DNA from: Hypomesus transpacificus
Taxonomy: Eukaryota > Chordata > Actinopteri > Osmeriformes > Osmeridae
Assembly: GCF_021917145.1 (NCBI RefSeq)
Contig: NC_061078.1
Location: 6,460,547 to 6,524,546 of the forward strand
Length of the DNA stretch: 64,000 bases
Reading direction: 5' to 3'
Every line of letters starts with the position of its first letter. The first letter of the stretch is position 1. Positions 1 to 14,270 of the stretch are shown piece after piece. The notes under the pieces were generated by a model that did no database searches, was not told the origin of the DNA, and worked only from the letters and a program-made list of their open reading frames with translations. The translations under genes and the position numbers were made by a program.

Positions 1-2901
1 TGACAATGATGAAAACAGGGGGTAGGGGCACACAGGGCCTTAACAAGGCAACGTCCTCCATCAACATGAATGTAATACAGTTGGTAATACAGTTGACCCA
101 GATGGCAATAAGACCGTGCTGAGGCCACTGTGTTTAGTTGGAGATGAGACGGGCTACTATGTGGTCCAAATGGGCCGGGTCTATGGCTGTCAATCAGCAC
201 CAGGGTTATGCAGAGGTATTGTTAGATATGTGGAATAAGTCATGAATGCTAGTCATGTTCCTGCACTAACATAGAGGTCATTAGAAGTGTATTATAGAAT
301 CTATTTGCCACCGCCCTCTGCTTAGAGTAAAATGCTAGGACAGCACTGGTCTTATCACACAGGCACGCATGTGAGGTTAGACACGCACTGCATTTTTTGT
401 GAAGCATACAATCTCCCTGTCAGAGCTAGAAGACGAATCATCCCACTAGTTTAATTAACATCATCATGGCTTTGTGGTTCTCTGAGGAAATCATGGGTAT
501 AGTGGAGGAATAGCATTTGCATTCCCGCTCCACGCACCATCACACACCATGACTCTGTAGCAAAATATAGGTTGTTGTGCCATAAAGTGAAAAATAGGCG
601 GCACGAAATAAGCAGGCAGGAAAATCCAGAGTTGCTCTCTTATTATCACAACCTTATCACAGAAGAACGGAGGGACAACGGGAGGGAAATAGATGGGTGT
701 AGCACTTCACTGTCCTCAAGAGAAGGGGAAAGGCTTTCAATAGAGCATATCAGGGCCACTAAATCAGCTCGTCTGCCAGGGCCACACTGTCTGGAGAAAG
801 AGGGAAAACATCCTCATGTTTGCCAGACGCATGCTCATAGACCCAATTCCAGGAATATCTCTAAATATCTTCTCCGTTGGCAGTAGCTGCTGTACTGCTA
901 TGTGAGACAGATACACCATGCTATGCAAGCCCACCAAGAGCATAGCACATACCACAGAAACAAGGCCACTGCCCAACAGGTATGTGGCTAATGACCTAAC
1001 AAGCTAACTAGCTTGCTGCTGATAAATATCTTGCTAACTTGTCGCTTATGCCGACTAGTTAACTAGCCTTTTGCTGCTAACTAGGTAGCTACTTTGCTCT
1101 GCTACTGAGTCAAAGTAAAAAGAGGGGGACAATACAAGAACTGGGTAGCCTTCAGCATGCAAAGGTGCTGTTGTCAGCAGCTGGGAAGCTGAGAGGTAAA
1201 ATGGGTTTATTTCAAGAGACAGACGCTGACATTTTGAGTGTGTCAAAGAGCAGAGTTTGAATAGCCAAGGGTGGACCTTCGAGGGTAAGAGATATTCCAG
1301 TGGGAGGCAAGAGAGAGACCTTCCCTTCCCCCTCCAGGTGAAACACTATAAGTTGGGAGGGGCAGGGTTAGGTTGTCCAAAAGTCATCAGATTACCTTTC
1401 GTTCATTCTCTGTCTGTAGGACTGACCTACAAACAGTGGAAAAGTCACAGCGCTTCTCCTTCCAACATGCAAATGACTCGGCAGGTGTCCTCACCCCAGC
1501 AGCATGCATTGTTCTGTGAATGGCTCTGCACGCTCTCTACAGGTCTCAGTCTAAAGCGATAGGCGCTGTGGAAGACCATCATCTCTGTGATGCTGATGGC
1601 CAGCTGAGGAAGCAAGTTTATGGAATGTGTCAGCACTGACCTGCGTAGCTAATGGACCTGGATCTAATCACCAGGAAGCAATCTCATGGACCCAATCCAG
1701 AAGCTTCTCTAGTGCCCTTATAGGGAACTGTATTTAGCTTTGGCTAGCCCAAGGCAGCAGCGAAATGGTCAATGGCCATCGGATACTTCTGAGGACATGT
1801 AACTCATCTGTCTCTCAACAGTCATTCACAGTAAAAAATGTATACACCAACAACAAAAAACTTGCTGAAGTAGGTGAGGTTTTTTTATGTTGCACTTCCA
1901 ATGTCAATATCACTTTGGCTAACTCATACACATATGACATGTATAGAATTGACGAAGAATATCTGGCTGCTGGATATATTCCAGTAGGATTCACTGGCAC
2001 TTCCTCAAATGACTTCTGACAGGGAGACTTTGAAGGCATCTCATTGATCTAGTCTTATGAAGATGAGACTACACGGTCATTCATCTTTCAATACTCTGCA
2101 CTTGTTGTGGCCTATTTACTACTGTACCGCTACATTTGTCGAAAGGGTTATCCAAGGGCTTAGAGAGGCAGTCGCTGAAACAGATGTAGTCTTACCGGTT
2201 AGGGTCACTTCCTGAAATAGTAGAGCTGTGGTTTTCCTGCCATCTCAAAGGCCTCATCTACTGTAACAACAATGATGCAGCTGGTTAGGTCATAGAGACC
2301 AAATCAGAAACAGTTAGACATGTGGGCATACTGGAGATGTGAAGAACTGTCTTACTGTAGAAGTAAATTCAGTCCTGTCCACCAATGTCAGATTTCATTA
2401 GCTTCCTGGTCACACGCACGAGTTAGCTGGCCATCCCATCTGAAAAAGTTCAGCTCATTTGGCTTCAAGTCCATTAGCACGGGCAATTCTCTGGTCTGCT
2501 GGTGGCATTGGTTCCTAATATTTTGCACTATATTAAAATCAATAATTGTGAGCTTATTCTGAAAATCGTTTTAGACTTTTCTAAGCACATAAAAAACTTT
2601 GTTCTAATTGTGTTCCAAAAGTGTAACATCACTGAACACAAACATCCTGATACATTATGAGTAGGAGTCTGGCAAATTTGTTTTGTGTTGTTGCTTTGGA
2701 CAGCATACGTTTTCAGAGACAAACCACTCAGCCCTCTCTCGAAACTGTCAAAGTGCAATTTCTTTTTCAATCTTCCTTGTTTATGATTGCAGCCAATTCT
2801 GCTGTTGGGTTGATTGAAGACAATGCAATTCCAGTGGGTCGTATCAAGCTGTTTTACAGCACATAAAGCTAGAAGATTCCTTCAAAAGTAGGCACAATAT
2901 C

Positions 2902-3283
2902 TAGCCTGGCTGCCAGCCCAACTTCTCCCCGGCCACAAAAAAATTTGTTCGGGAAGTTGGGTCTGGAGGGTCTCGTATTGGGGACAACTACAGAAAACCA
3001 GAATCGGGACGGACCAATGAAATTGCCAGGGCGGGCTTTACATGATGATGGACAGATGATCAACAGTAACGTAATCAACAACGTCACGAAAGAGCGCTTG
3101 GGTTTAATTCATTTTCAACAAACAACATATTACGTTGCTCTGATTGGTTGTAGGTCTATCCAATTGCGCGAAGAGGCATTTGTTTTACGAGTTCGGTTGA
3201 AACACGCCCCGTAGTCACAGCCCAACGGAGAGTTTTCAGACTCATATTCTGACTAGAATTATGAGTATGACAACGTCAGGCTA
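2902..3283 (+). mobile_element. 382-bp non-autonomous DNA element with 9-bp TSD
   Basis: Element starting TAGCCTGG and ending CAGGCTA, so the termini form a short inverted repeat. It is flanked by a perfect 9-bp direct repeat CACAATATC (2893-2901 and 3284-3292), which is a target-site duplication. It is a shorter relative of the element at 26843-27363: both share their outer 150-200 bp on each side, but this copy lacks the helicase-like open frame in the middle. A subterminal palindrome lies near 3243-3268. Nine-base duplications fit Mutator-like or Merlin-like transposition. No transposase is encoded. Confidence 0.75.
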
Positions 3284-5597
3284 CACAATATCAGCACTTC
3301 TCCCCAACTTCCGTCCTTCCATGTCACATCACTTTGCAAATTCACACCTCAGAAGTAACCTTTATGACTTATCAATTGGAAGTGAAGGGTGAAGGTTCCC
3401 TTGCCTAATAGTAGCTCAATAATTTGGCTAAGTATGTCTCCTAACCGGGTCATTTCCTGTCTTCTTCTGCACCCAGTATTAAGGGGGTCTCTATTCATTC
3501 CCAGCTTTGGCAAACACACTTCACTGCAGTGACCCCAGTTTTCCTCCACATGCCAACTCTGTGACTCTGCCCTGCTCCCCCAACAATGGACTGCACTACT
3601 GTACTCCAATGCACACATTGTAGTCATAGCAAACTGCAGGTAGCCTAAATCCAGGCACATGGTCTGCATGATGTCAATACATTGCTACCAAACGAAGAAT
3701 GTAGCTGAGCTTTAAGCCAGCTCTGTGTGCATTTTTGACAGTATTAGCCTATCACAGCATTTCCATGTAGGTTCCTTTCGTTTAGCAGACATGGATGTAA
3801 ACAATATGAAGTTCAAGCCGGGACACGCACGGATACACATTGGCTCTGTAGCTCTAGGCTTGTCAGCGTAATCGGAATCATTTCACTTTTTCCATAAACA
3901 TCTAAAATATTTGCACTTGATGGTGCTTTGGGACTTTTCTCTATACCAATTAAAACAAAAACCAAAAAACATTTTTGAACCAGGCCTGAATAAACTTGTC
4001 ACCCTACCCCAAGAATGCAAGCCCAGCACTCGACCACAACAACTAAGGGCAGTCTGAACTTTTCAAACCACTGCAACTGTTTAGTCTGGAGCCTGCAGCA
4101 TGCTCAGGCTTCACCAGCATCAAAGAGCACTGTGGAGAGAGGCAGAGGGGGGGGGAAGAGATCTTTTTTCAGGGACCACAGTTTCAACACTGAAATATAA
4201 GCATGGGGGTTCAAGGCTGAAATAAAGAGGCGTAGAGGAATGAGAAGAGCTTTGCTCGCCAACCACTGTGCCGAAGCTGGGAATGAAAGCAGAGCAATTA
4301 AAAGATGGAGTTGCTGCTTGCAGATAAAGGGCTTTCCGAACTAGGCTAATAAAACTGCAAATAGAGGGGAATAATTTGGTCAGGGAATAGGCCTAATGTG
4401 AAAAGGACTGACTTTGCAAGTAGGGCGTCTGGTCTTCCTCCTGGCCCTCCACAGGCCAGGGTTGATTGTAAAATAATCTTGTTGCAGTAATGTGTTGCAT
4501 GCACGAGGAGAAGGTCACAGAGCACACTGGAGTTCTGAAAACTCTGCATCCTTTCAGGCAGCGTGTCTGCTAAGTGCAAGTCACGGCAATACAACTCACA
4601 TCTGGGAGGAAAGACACAGTTTTGAACACAGACTTGTCTTCTCCATCTTGATTTGCTAAGCCATGTCACACCCATCCTCCAAAGATCCCAAATTACCCCC
4701 TCCGGACAGATTTTCCACACTGAAAGTATTTTGTACTTGGAAACCACTGTAAGCCAGGATGAAAAACATCAGTGATGATGTGACCTCCGCAGCCTTGTCA
4801 GGCTGCCCCCCCCCCTCTTTCTCTCTCTCCTGCTCTCAGAAGCCTTCTGGAAGGCTGCAGCAGTTGACGTCACACACTCAGCTTGGAGGTGAAACGCTTG
4901 CTAGCCAGCACCTTATTCTCATTCTAATCACAGCATCCACCTTGCTTTCCTAAGCAGCATGCAGCACACACACACACACACACGACATGGCCTTAGGTGG
5001 TCAGCCTTGTCGACTCCATCTGTCTGAGGAGAGAGAAAGACTGGTTATTGACAGCAATCACTTCATCTTCAACATAACCCCTCCTGCTGCCGTCCCTCAC
5101 TGGTCGAGGATGTAGGCTAGAAAAAATCTCTTAAAAAGTTAAGACATTGAAAAGTAAAGTGCTTTGGTTGTTGGTTGTGGGCTGACATTTAGAATAGGCT
5201 CGACATGATTATGGCATGATAATGGGCTCCTTCCAATCCGATGGAGGGGTGGACTTGAATACAAAGTCCTGCATTTGTCGAGGTGCCCCCAGGGCTGGAG
5301 TGTGTGTGGGTGTTTGTGTGTGGCATCGATCTGGGATAGAGACGGTGTCAGTGTGTGTTTCGTCTTTTTGTTCCCATCCTCTAATAGGATAAACTCTGGG
5401 GGAGCCCTCTCTCCTTCTCTTTCTTTCCGTTTTCTGGGCCTGGCCTCTGCAGAGATTGAGATGGAGCTCCGTGGCAAGGGGCGTAGTGACACAGGCGGTG
5501 CGGCATGAAACCCGGGGCCACATAAACCATCCATCCCTGGGCGCAACGGGCATGCACTGCGACGGGGAGATAACACAGAAATCAGAGCCGCCCCGCA

Positions 5598-5635
5598 GTG
5601 TGTGTGTGTGTGTGTGTGTGTCTGTGTGTGTGTGT
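5598..5635. repeat. (GT)n microsatellite
   Basis: About 38 bp of alternating GT with one C interruption, in GLG1 intron 1. Confidence 0.95.
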
Positions 5636-7645
5636 AGGTGTCGGGGAGTGCGTCAGTGTCCTTATCAGAGGGTCTGTTCTCCTACAGGGCAAACGTCTCT
5701 CTCTGCTCTGTGTACACACATACACACACGCCACAGCTGTTGTCGCCCTGCTGAAGCCTCCACAGGTTTGCAAAGGACAGGTGCAAGCTGCCGACTGAAG
5801 CCCTGCTTCAATCGGCGTCTATACTACACACCCATGGAATACCCTTCAGTTATTGTTTATTGCCTTGCCTTCGCTATCAAACGTAACAGAGCTACAGAGG
5901 GAACATACCCTCCAGTTGGCCCCCACAAACAAGCTGAACGCAAGCATACCCACCCCCGGATAAAAAGTGGAATTTAAGCATATGAACACAGCAGGCTCTC
6001 GACAACGATTCAGCTGGTCTTCTTTTTAACCACTGGCAAAGAGAGGGAGGGAGACAATCTGGGGGCCACTTAATCAGCCTCAAAGTGACCATCCCTACAG
6101 TGTGACCCACACTGCCCTCAGCACTGCACTCCCACACACCTCCTCCACCAGCCTGTAATCATGCAGATGAGACGATGGCCACAGTCACACATTAAACAAG
6201 GCACTTCCAAGTCCATCAGACTGCAGAGGAGCTGAGGGGGAGGATACATCTGGCTCTCTGTGCTGACTGTGAAGATAATGTCATCAACATTCACTTCTGA
6301 CGTAAGCCAAGTCTGCCTTCAGCACACAGTAAACTTTAACAGTCTCCAGCACCACCCCCCCCACACACACACACACACACGCACACATCCCCACCAATGC
6401 ATCAACAGCGTTCCTCTTCATCCTCAGGATCAAAAGAAAAATCACCAATGAAGAAAACACTGTGGTAAACTATCCCAGGATTACACCGGTTTCTTATGCT
6501 CAGACTAACAACAACAGACACAGTGGCACATTCATCTTTTATGGGTGTTGATTAAGAAATCAACTATTTTTGAGAGATAGCGGAATGGGAGCGGGGGGGG
6601 GGGGGGGTGTAATTCGGTTAAACACTGGCTTGTTCATTTCTAACTTTGTTGGAAGAAGTAGTCTGGCTTCAGGGATTTTATGCTCCATGACTGTTCAGCA
6701 CAGAAGACCCGGTACTCCGCCATACAAGCCAGATCACGCCGGGTTGCAGGTCCATGCTGCGGCGCCAACCTCACTCCACGCACATAGGAGCCACCGCCAC
6801 AGGAAATAACATGTGACAGGGCGCGTGGATTAGGGCGGGAGTGAAGAGCGGTGAGGGTAGGTGGAAAGTGAGCGAGAAACAGAGTGTTGGAAACACGGCA
6901 TGTGAGCTGGTGAGCTGGAATAATGAGGACTTCCTCCAAGGAGTCTTTTGTGTTGTCACAACACTGTTCCTTCCGTCTTCATCTGGTACATTCAAGATAA
7001 AATAACTGTCTTTCCAAGCCAGCAGATATGCAGGCCTCAACCTTAATTCCCTGCCAAGTCAGACTACAGCACACAGAGTGCATCATTTTAATGGATCATT
7101 GGAATGGGATGGAAGTTCAGGGAGCATTTAAAGGCTAAGCTGCATCAGCAAAGCCAAGGTCTGAATAGAGAGACGAGAGCACTCTGGCCACCACTGTACA
7201 CCGCCACACTGGCCGCACGGTCAGGGCAGAGGGGCAGTCCGGGGGGGGGGGGCTCTTTTGTTACAGCAGTCTCCTGTAACCAGAATTTATACCATCACCC
7301 TCTGACCCCCTATCAGCACCATAACGAATGGCCATGACATTACATTTAAAACGGAGTGGAAGGCGGCATTAATTAAAAATCATCAAGGTCCACTCACTGG
7401 CACAAAATACCTTTTCCAAGCGTGAAGTGAAAGCACTGCAGTGACTGCAGTATCCGGCTGCCCACCTCCAGTTCTCTCGTTATCGTCCCCAACAATGAGC
7501 CCATTGCGACTCGGTCCAGAGTTTCTGTTCCCCATTAAGTAGTAAAGGTGGAAAAGATGGGTAATTTAGACACATTAGGGCCTTCATGGACAGCCTGAAT
7601 CACTGAGCTGCTGAAAGAGAGGTCTGCTTCAATGTGATATCAGGT

Positions 7646-7681
<36 letters not shown>

Positions 7682-7694
7682 GGGGGGGGGGGGG
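7646..7694. repeat. poly-G tract
   Basis: A run of 35 G, one T, then 13 G. Such tracts can form G-quadruplexes and are often mis-sized by sequencing, so the length is uncertain. Confidence 0.9.
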
Positions 7695-10133
7695 CAGGAC
7701 GGAGTGAGAAGAAGCGAGAGATGAGAAACGAGAAAAATGAACTACTAAACATGACTCACAAGCCTTAAACACAAGTCTCCCACAGACCCTTCTCCTCTAG
7801 TAGTCTCTCTCTCACTCCCCCACAACAAAACAGCCTACTCTGAGGACTAAAGACTGATGAACCATTGAGTTCTTCCTCTCCGTTCCCTGTGGGCGCCTTC
7901 CTCGTCCCTGGGGAGTCTTCCTCCAGATCAGTCACGCTCACCCTTTTGTTTACGGCTCATCCGTCTGTCAGGATTCTGCTCAAAATGCAGATGAGCAGAC
8001 GAACGACACCGGCTGATGCCAGGCAGACTCCGACACGCGGCAGCTGCCCCCAGCCTCGCGAGCGAGCGTCAGCGCTGATGATAGCGCTGCTGGGGTGTTG
8101 GGGAGTGGGAGGGGTTCGAACTGGGTCCCTGCCTAGAGCAGATGAGAGAGATCTATAGGAGCCATTTACCTCTTCAGAAGGCCACAGCTGTTACCGAGTT
8201 GGAGCGAAGTCATTATTTCAATAATTATGGTCCCACTCAGGGCCACGTTGGAGGAAGCTGCTGAAAGTCCTCGCCTCAGCAGATTTGAGGATGGCATTGT
8301 TGGGTACATTAGGTGGGGGGGGGGGGGGGGGGTGAATGGGGTGAATGCCAAGCATCCAAACATTTCTAAAATGCCAAATCAGAATTGAATGGTTACCATA
8401 CTTTTTATGATCAGAGTAGCTAGTCAAGCACCCCTCTTCCCCTCCCCTCCACCCACCACAACTGTGTGTCTGCAAACAGAGCAGAACACCGATGTGTAAT
8501 AAAGATTGATGGTCCTGGTTAACTGTGTGGTTTTTCTACACGCTGACACTGGCGTGGCACACTAGGCTGGCACACTGGGGCTGCAGCGTTGTCATGGTTT
8601 CAGATAACCAAAGCAAAACCAGAGACAGGAGTGAAAACAAGTTAATAGAATTTGAATACTGGAGCATGTCTGCTCGGCTGAATGGAGCGGAGTCAAGGTG
8701 TTGTTAGGCTTCTAGAGCGAGTCTAGATGCTGGGGGCATTAAGCCAGAGATGACATTTCAAATCCATCCTTTCACCAGTGTGAGAAACATCACGGCTTTA
8801 CTCGAAATCATGGCTAATAAAACAAACACACACACAACTCTGCCATCTCAGTAGATTAGAGAGGCTCAGAGAGAGAAGACAACTAAATGTTTCATCCTAC
8901 AGATAAAAGGCACAGGCCAGCCATAGAACCGAAGACAGAAATGAAAAGAAGATGGGTGGGGGGGAACTAAACTGGACTCAATAAAATGGGTCACGAGTCT
9001 TATCAGCAGACATAACAGCTACCGTGTCTCTGATCATCAGTGTGTCGCTGAGGGGTGTGAGAAACAGTCATTCTTAGAGGGCAGGGTGGATTCTTTAGTT
9101 TGCACTGATGTGTGGACTGCTCCAGTGATTTAGAAAGGACAGGGAGAAGGGAAAACAAGATGACTCTCCCAGTGCGATGGCAGTAGAGAGTTAAACCACA
9201 TATGGCTATAAACGTGTGACTGATTTGGGGTTTGGGGAGGGATTGGACCTTAACCTGACTGAACATGTAGTATTTCAGCAGTATTAACCTACTAAACAAA
9301 CTCTTAGAGTTGGAACTTGACAAGGTCCAAGACTGAAAATGCTGCTCAAGGCCTTTAATCTAAGAGAGAATTAATTACCCAGCAAAACATATTATAGCAT
9401 TTATAACCTCTTTTACAGTTAATTCGTCGAATCAGCAACAAAGATATGCGGTGGACGACAAAGTAAGACGTTGATAAATGATTATGATCATTAAACTGAT
9501 TCATTCACATAGCAATTTGGCTGATAAGAATCCCGACAAAAAAAATATTCAGTTTGGGGAAAGTGTAGATACACACCTCTAGCTCCCTCTACTAAAGGTT
9601 TCATAATTGTGAAAACACTCGCCTACAACAATGGGGGTGAAAATATCAGTCCTGTTGTCCCATATGATCAACATCGCTTAATCCCTGACGTACAAATACA
9701 ATGTACTCCTCCTGAAGAGTCGATACTGCCGAGGGTCAGGATAAGGTCCATCAAGACTAAAACAGACATAAGTTTTTATATCTGATGACAATCTCACACT
9801 CACAAGCCAAGTTGCACCGTTAACAGGATTTCAATGTATTAATTCCGTATGCAGAGTTGTAAATGGCAAGTGATCGATCTGTGTTCGTTGCAAATGCTTT
9901 CATCAAAATATTGCAACGCATGGCAAAAAGGCAAAACATGTTAATGTCAACACGGGTACAGTTAACTAAGAGTATATGGTGCACAGACTTCGACATTAGC
10001 TTGTGTTCTTTTGATTGTCGCATCAACTCTCACACAGCCAACACAACCAAGCAGCATTGCTTAACCCTATTTCAACACATGAAAACAAGGGGAACGGCCT
10101 CGCCCAAACTCCAGCATGCGTACCTCTTTTCTC

Positions 10134-10441
10134 TCCTGAAAACACTCAAGCACGGCTAGGTTGTTGGTCCAGGTGTTCTTCGGACAAAGCCGGGTCAAGT
10201 CCTCCCTGCAGGCCTCCTCTTCTGCCAGCTTCCAGCCGGCTGTCCTCCGTGGCTGCGAGGCCGCGGCAACCGGGACATCTTTGACTGGGACTGCCGCTCC
10301 GTTAAGCCCAGGAGCGTTTTGTTGGTTACCGAGTCCATTTCCAATTCCATTATTTTGTGTTTTAAATGCTTGAATGGTACAAATGCAGAATGACACGGAC
10401 ATCAACAGCAGAAGCAGCTGAACACGTCTACACGCCGCCAT
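10134..10441 (-). CDS. GLG1: Golgi glycoprotein 1 (MG-160/ESL-1), exon 1
   Basis: First coding exon of the Golgi sialoglycoprotein that binds FGFs and is also known as E-selectin ligand 1. The reverse strand gives an N-terminal signal peptide (MAACRR followed by a leucine run and a hydrophobic stretch to about residue 25). A low-complexity Asn/Gly/Gln/Pro region follows, then the start of the first cysteine-rich repeat with CREDLTRLCPKNTWTNNLAV, which is diagnostic for GLG1. The ATG at 10441 has a good context (A at -3, G at +4); an in-frame GTG upstream at 10480 is not a start. The exon ends in GAAAAGAG followed by a gtacgc donor, phase 2. The remaining exons are outside the window. The gene is transcribed towards the window start. 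Confidence 0.93.
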
Positions 10442-13099
<2,658 letters not shown>

Positions 13100-13257
13100 G
13101 AGAGAGAAAATAGAACAGACAGAGAGGGTATGATGGGATACATAGAAAAGTCGAGGGAAGCAGTGTGCAGCAAGAGACAGCGTTCAACGCAGAGAGATTG
13201 ATTGATAGCTGTGGACTTAGAGCTCTCATGTCATGTACTCAGCCTCAGCCTCACATG

Positions 13258-14270
13258 ACTGTAGGAAATATATTCCATGTACACGATGCATTACCATGAC
13301 AGGGCCCTGGAAATGGGTGTCTGTAGCTTCATTTTAATCGTTTGCGAAATAGACCTATCCATCAAAGTGTCCCTGTGGCAGGAAGTCTTATGAGATAAGG
13401 CTGTGCTGTTCTCTACAACATAGGATAGAAATCCGCATTGGAATGTGTTTTTAAACATCGTCAAAGTGTCGATCAATTTAAACCTGCTGCCTAAACATCG
13501 CTATTGCCCTTATAACTAAACACAAACAGATAACCTCAAAATGTCTTGAAAATAAAATTGAAAGACAACATTTGGAATGCTAGTAATTGATCACGCAATT
13601 CAATTGTGACGCAATAAAAACACATTTATTGGATAACTGGGTCATATGCGTGTGAATTTGTTGCTCACAGGTGCCATGGTAACATGCATCTGACCAGAAA
13701 CGTACCATATACTGTTGGCCCGGTAGGCTGCTAGAAATAACCTCCACTGTTTGGCCAAAAGTAGTTCACACCTGACCATCACGCCTGTATGAACTTGTTG
13801 GACTTACTGTTCCAAAACCATGGGCATAAATATGGAGTTGGGAGCGCTATCCACAATATTTTGGAGTGTGTCTGTGTGAATGTGCTTCCGTTCAGCCACA
13901 AGAGCATTAGGGAGGTTGGACACTGAGGATGGGTGATTAAAACTGGGATACCGATGGCAGCGATCCCAAATGTGTTGGATTTGAAGCAAATTCCAAATGT
14001 CTTTTAGAAAACCTTCCCAGAAGTGAAGCCAGTTACAAAAACAGAGTGGAAACCAACCCCATGATTTTGGAAGAGGTTAAACAAGCAGGTGAAATGACAT
14101 ATCAATATATTCCATATTCACAATGCATTACCGTAACAGGACCCTGGAAATGTGTGAGACTGTGGGCTCATTTTGATCATGTGTGAAACAGACCTATCCA
14201 TGAAAGTGTCCCTCAGACAGGGAGTATCTTCTGAGGCAAGGCTTTTGCCGTACTGTCCACACATGTACCT
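13258..14270. repeat. CFAP20 5'-end copy bounded by direct repeats
   Basis: The middle part (about 13418-14085) is a diverged copy of CFAP20 exon 1 start plus its upstream flank (about 23450-24020). It keeps the reverse-strand ATG and the residues MFKNTFQ-GFLS, then departs from the exon. Upstream blocks shared with the real gene include GGTGCCATGGTAACATGCAT, TTTGGCCAAAAGT and CTTCCCAGAAGTGAA. On both sides lie diverged direct repeats (13258-13415 and about 14098-14255) sharing GCATTACC, CCCTGGAAATG, CAGACCTATCCAT-like text and AAAGTGTCCCT. No downstream CFAP20 exon follows, so this is a non-functional 5' fragment. Confidence 0.75.

Larger units (their letters stand above)
1..10133 (-). other. 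GLG1: GLG1 intron 1 (partial), no exon recognised
   Basis: Everything from the window start to the GLG1 exon 1 splice donor reads as intron. I looked on both strands for the cysteine-rich GLG1 repeats that exon 2 should encode and found none, so exon 2 lies before the window. Contents: a 382-bp transposon-like element at 2902-3283, dinucleotide tracts near 4970, 5598-5635 and 6358-6380, and long G tracts near 6594, 7240, 7646-7694 and 8313. The open reading frames here are short and not recognisable. A very long first intron is usual for vertebrate GLG1. Confidence 0.7.

Noticed and set aside
5139-5977. Several overlapping frames of 100-170 codons near a GT repeat
   Set aside because: No recognisable domain, low-complexity composition, and no splice-consistent extension inside GLG1 intron 1.
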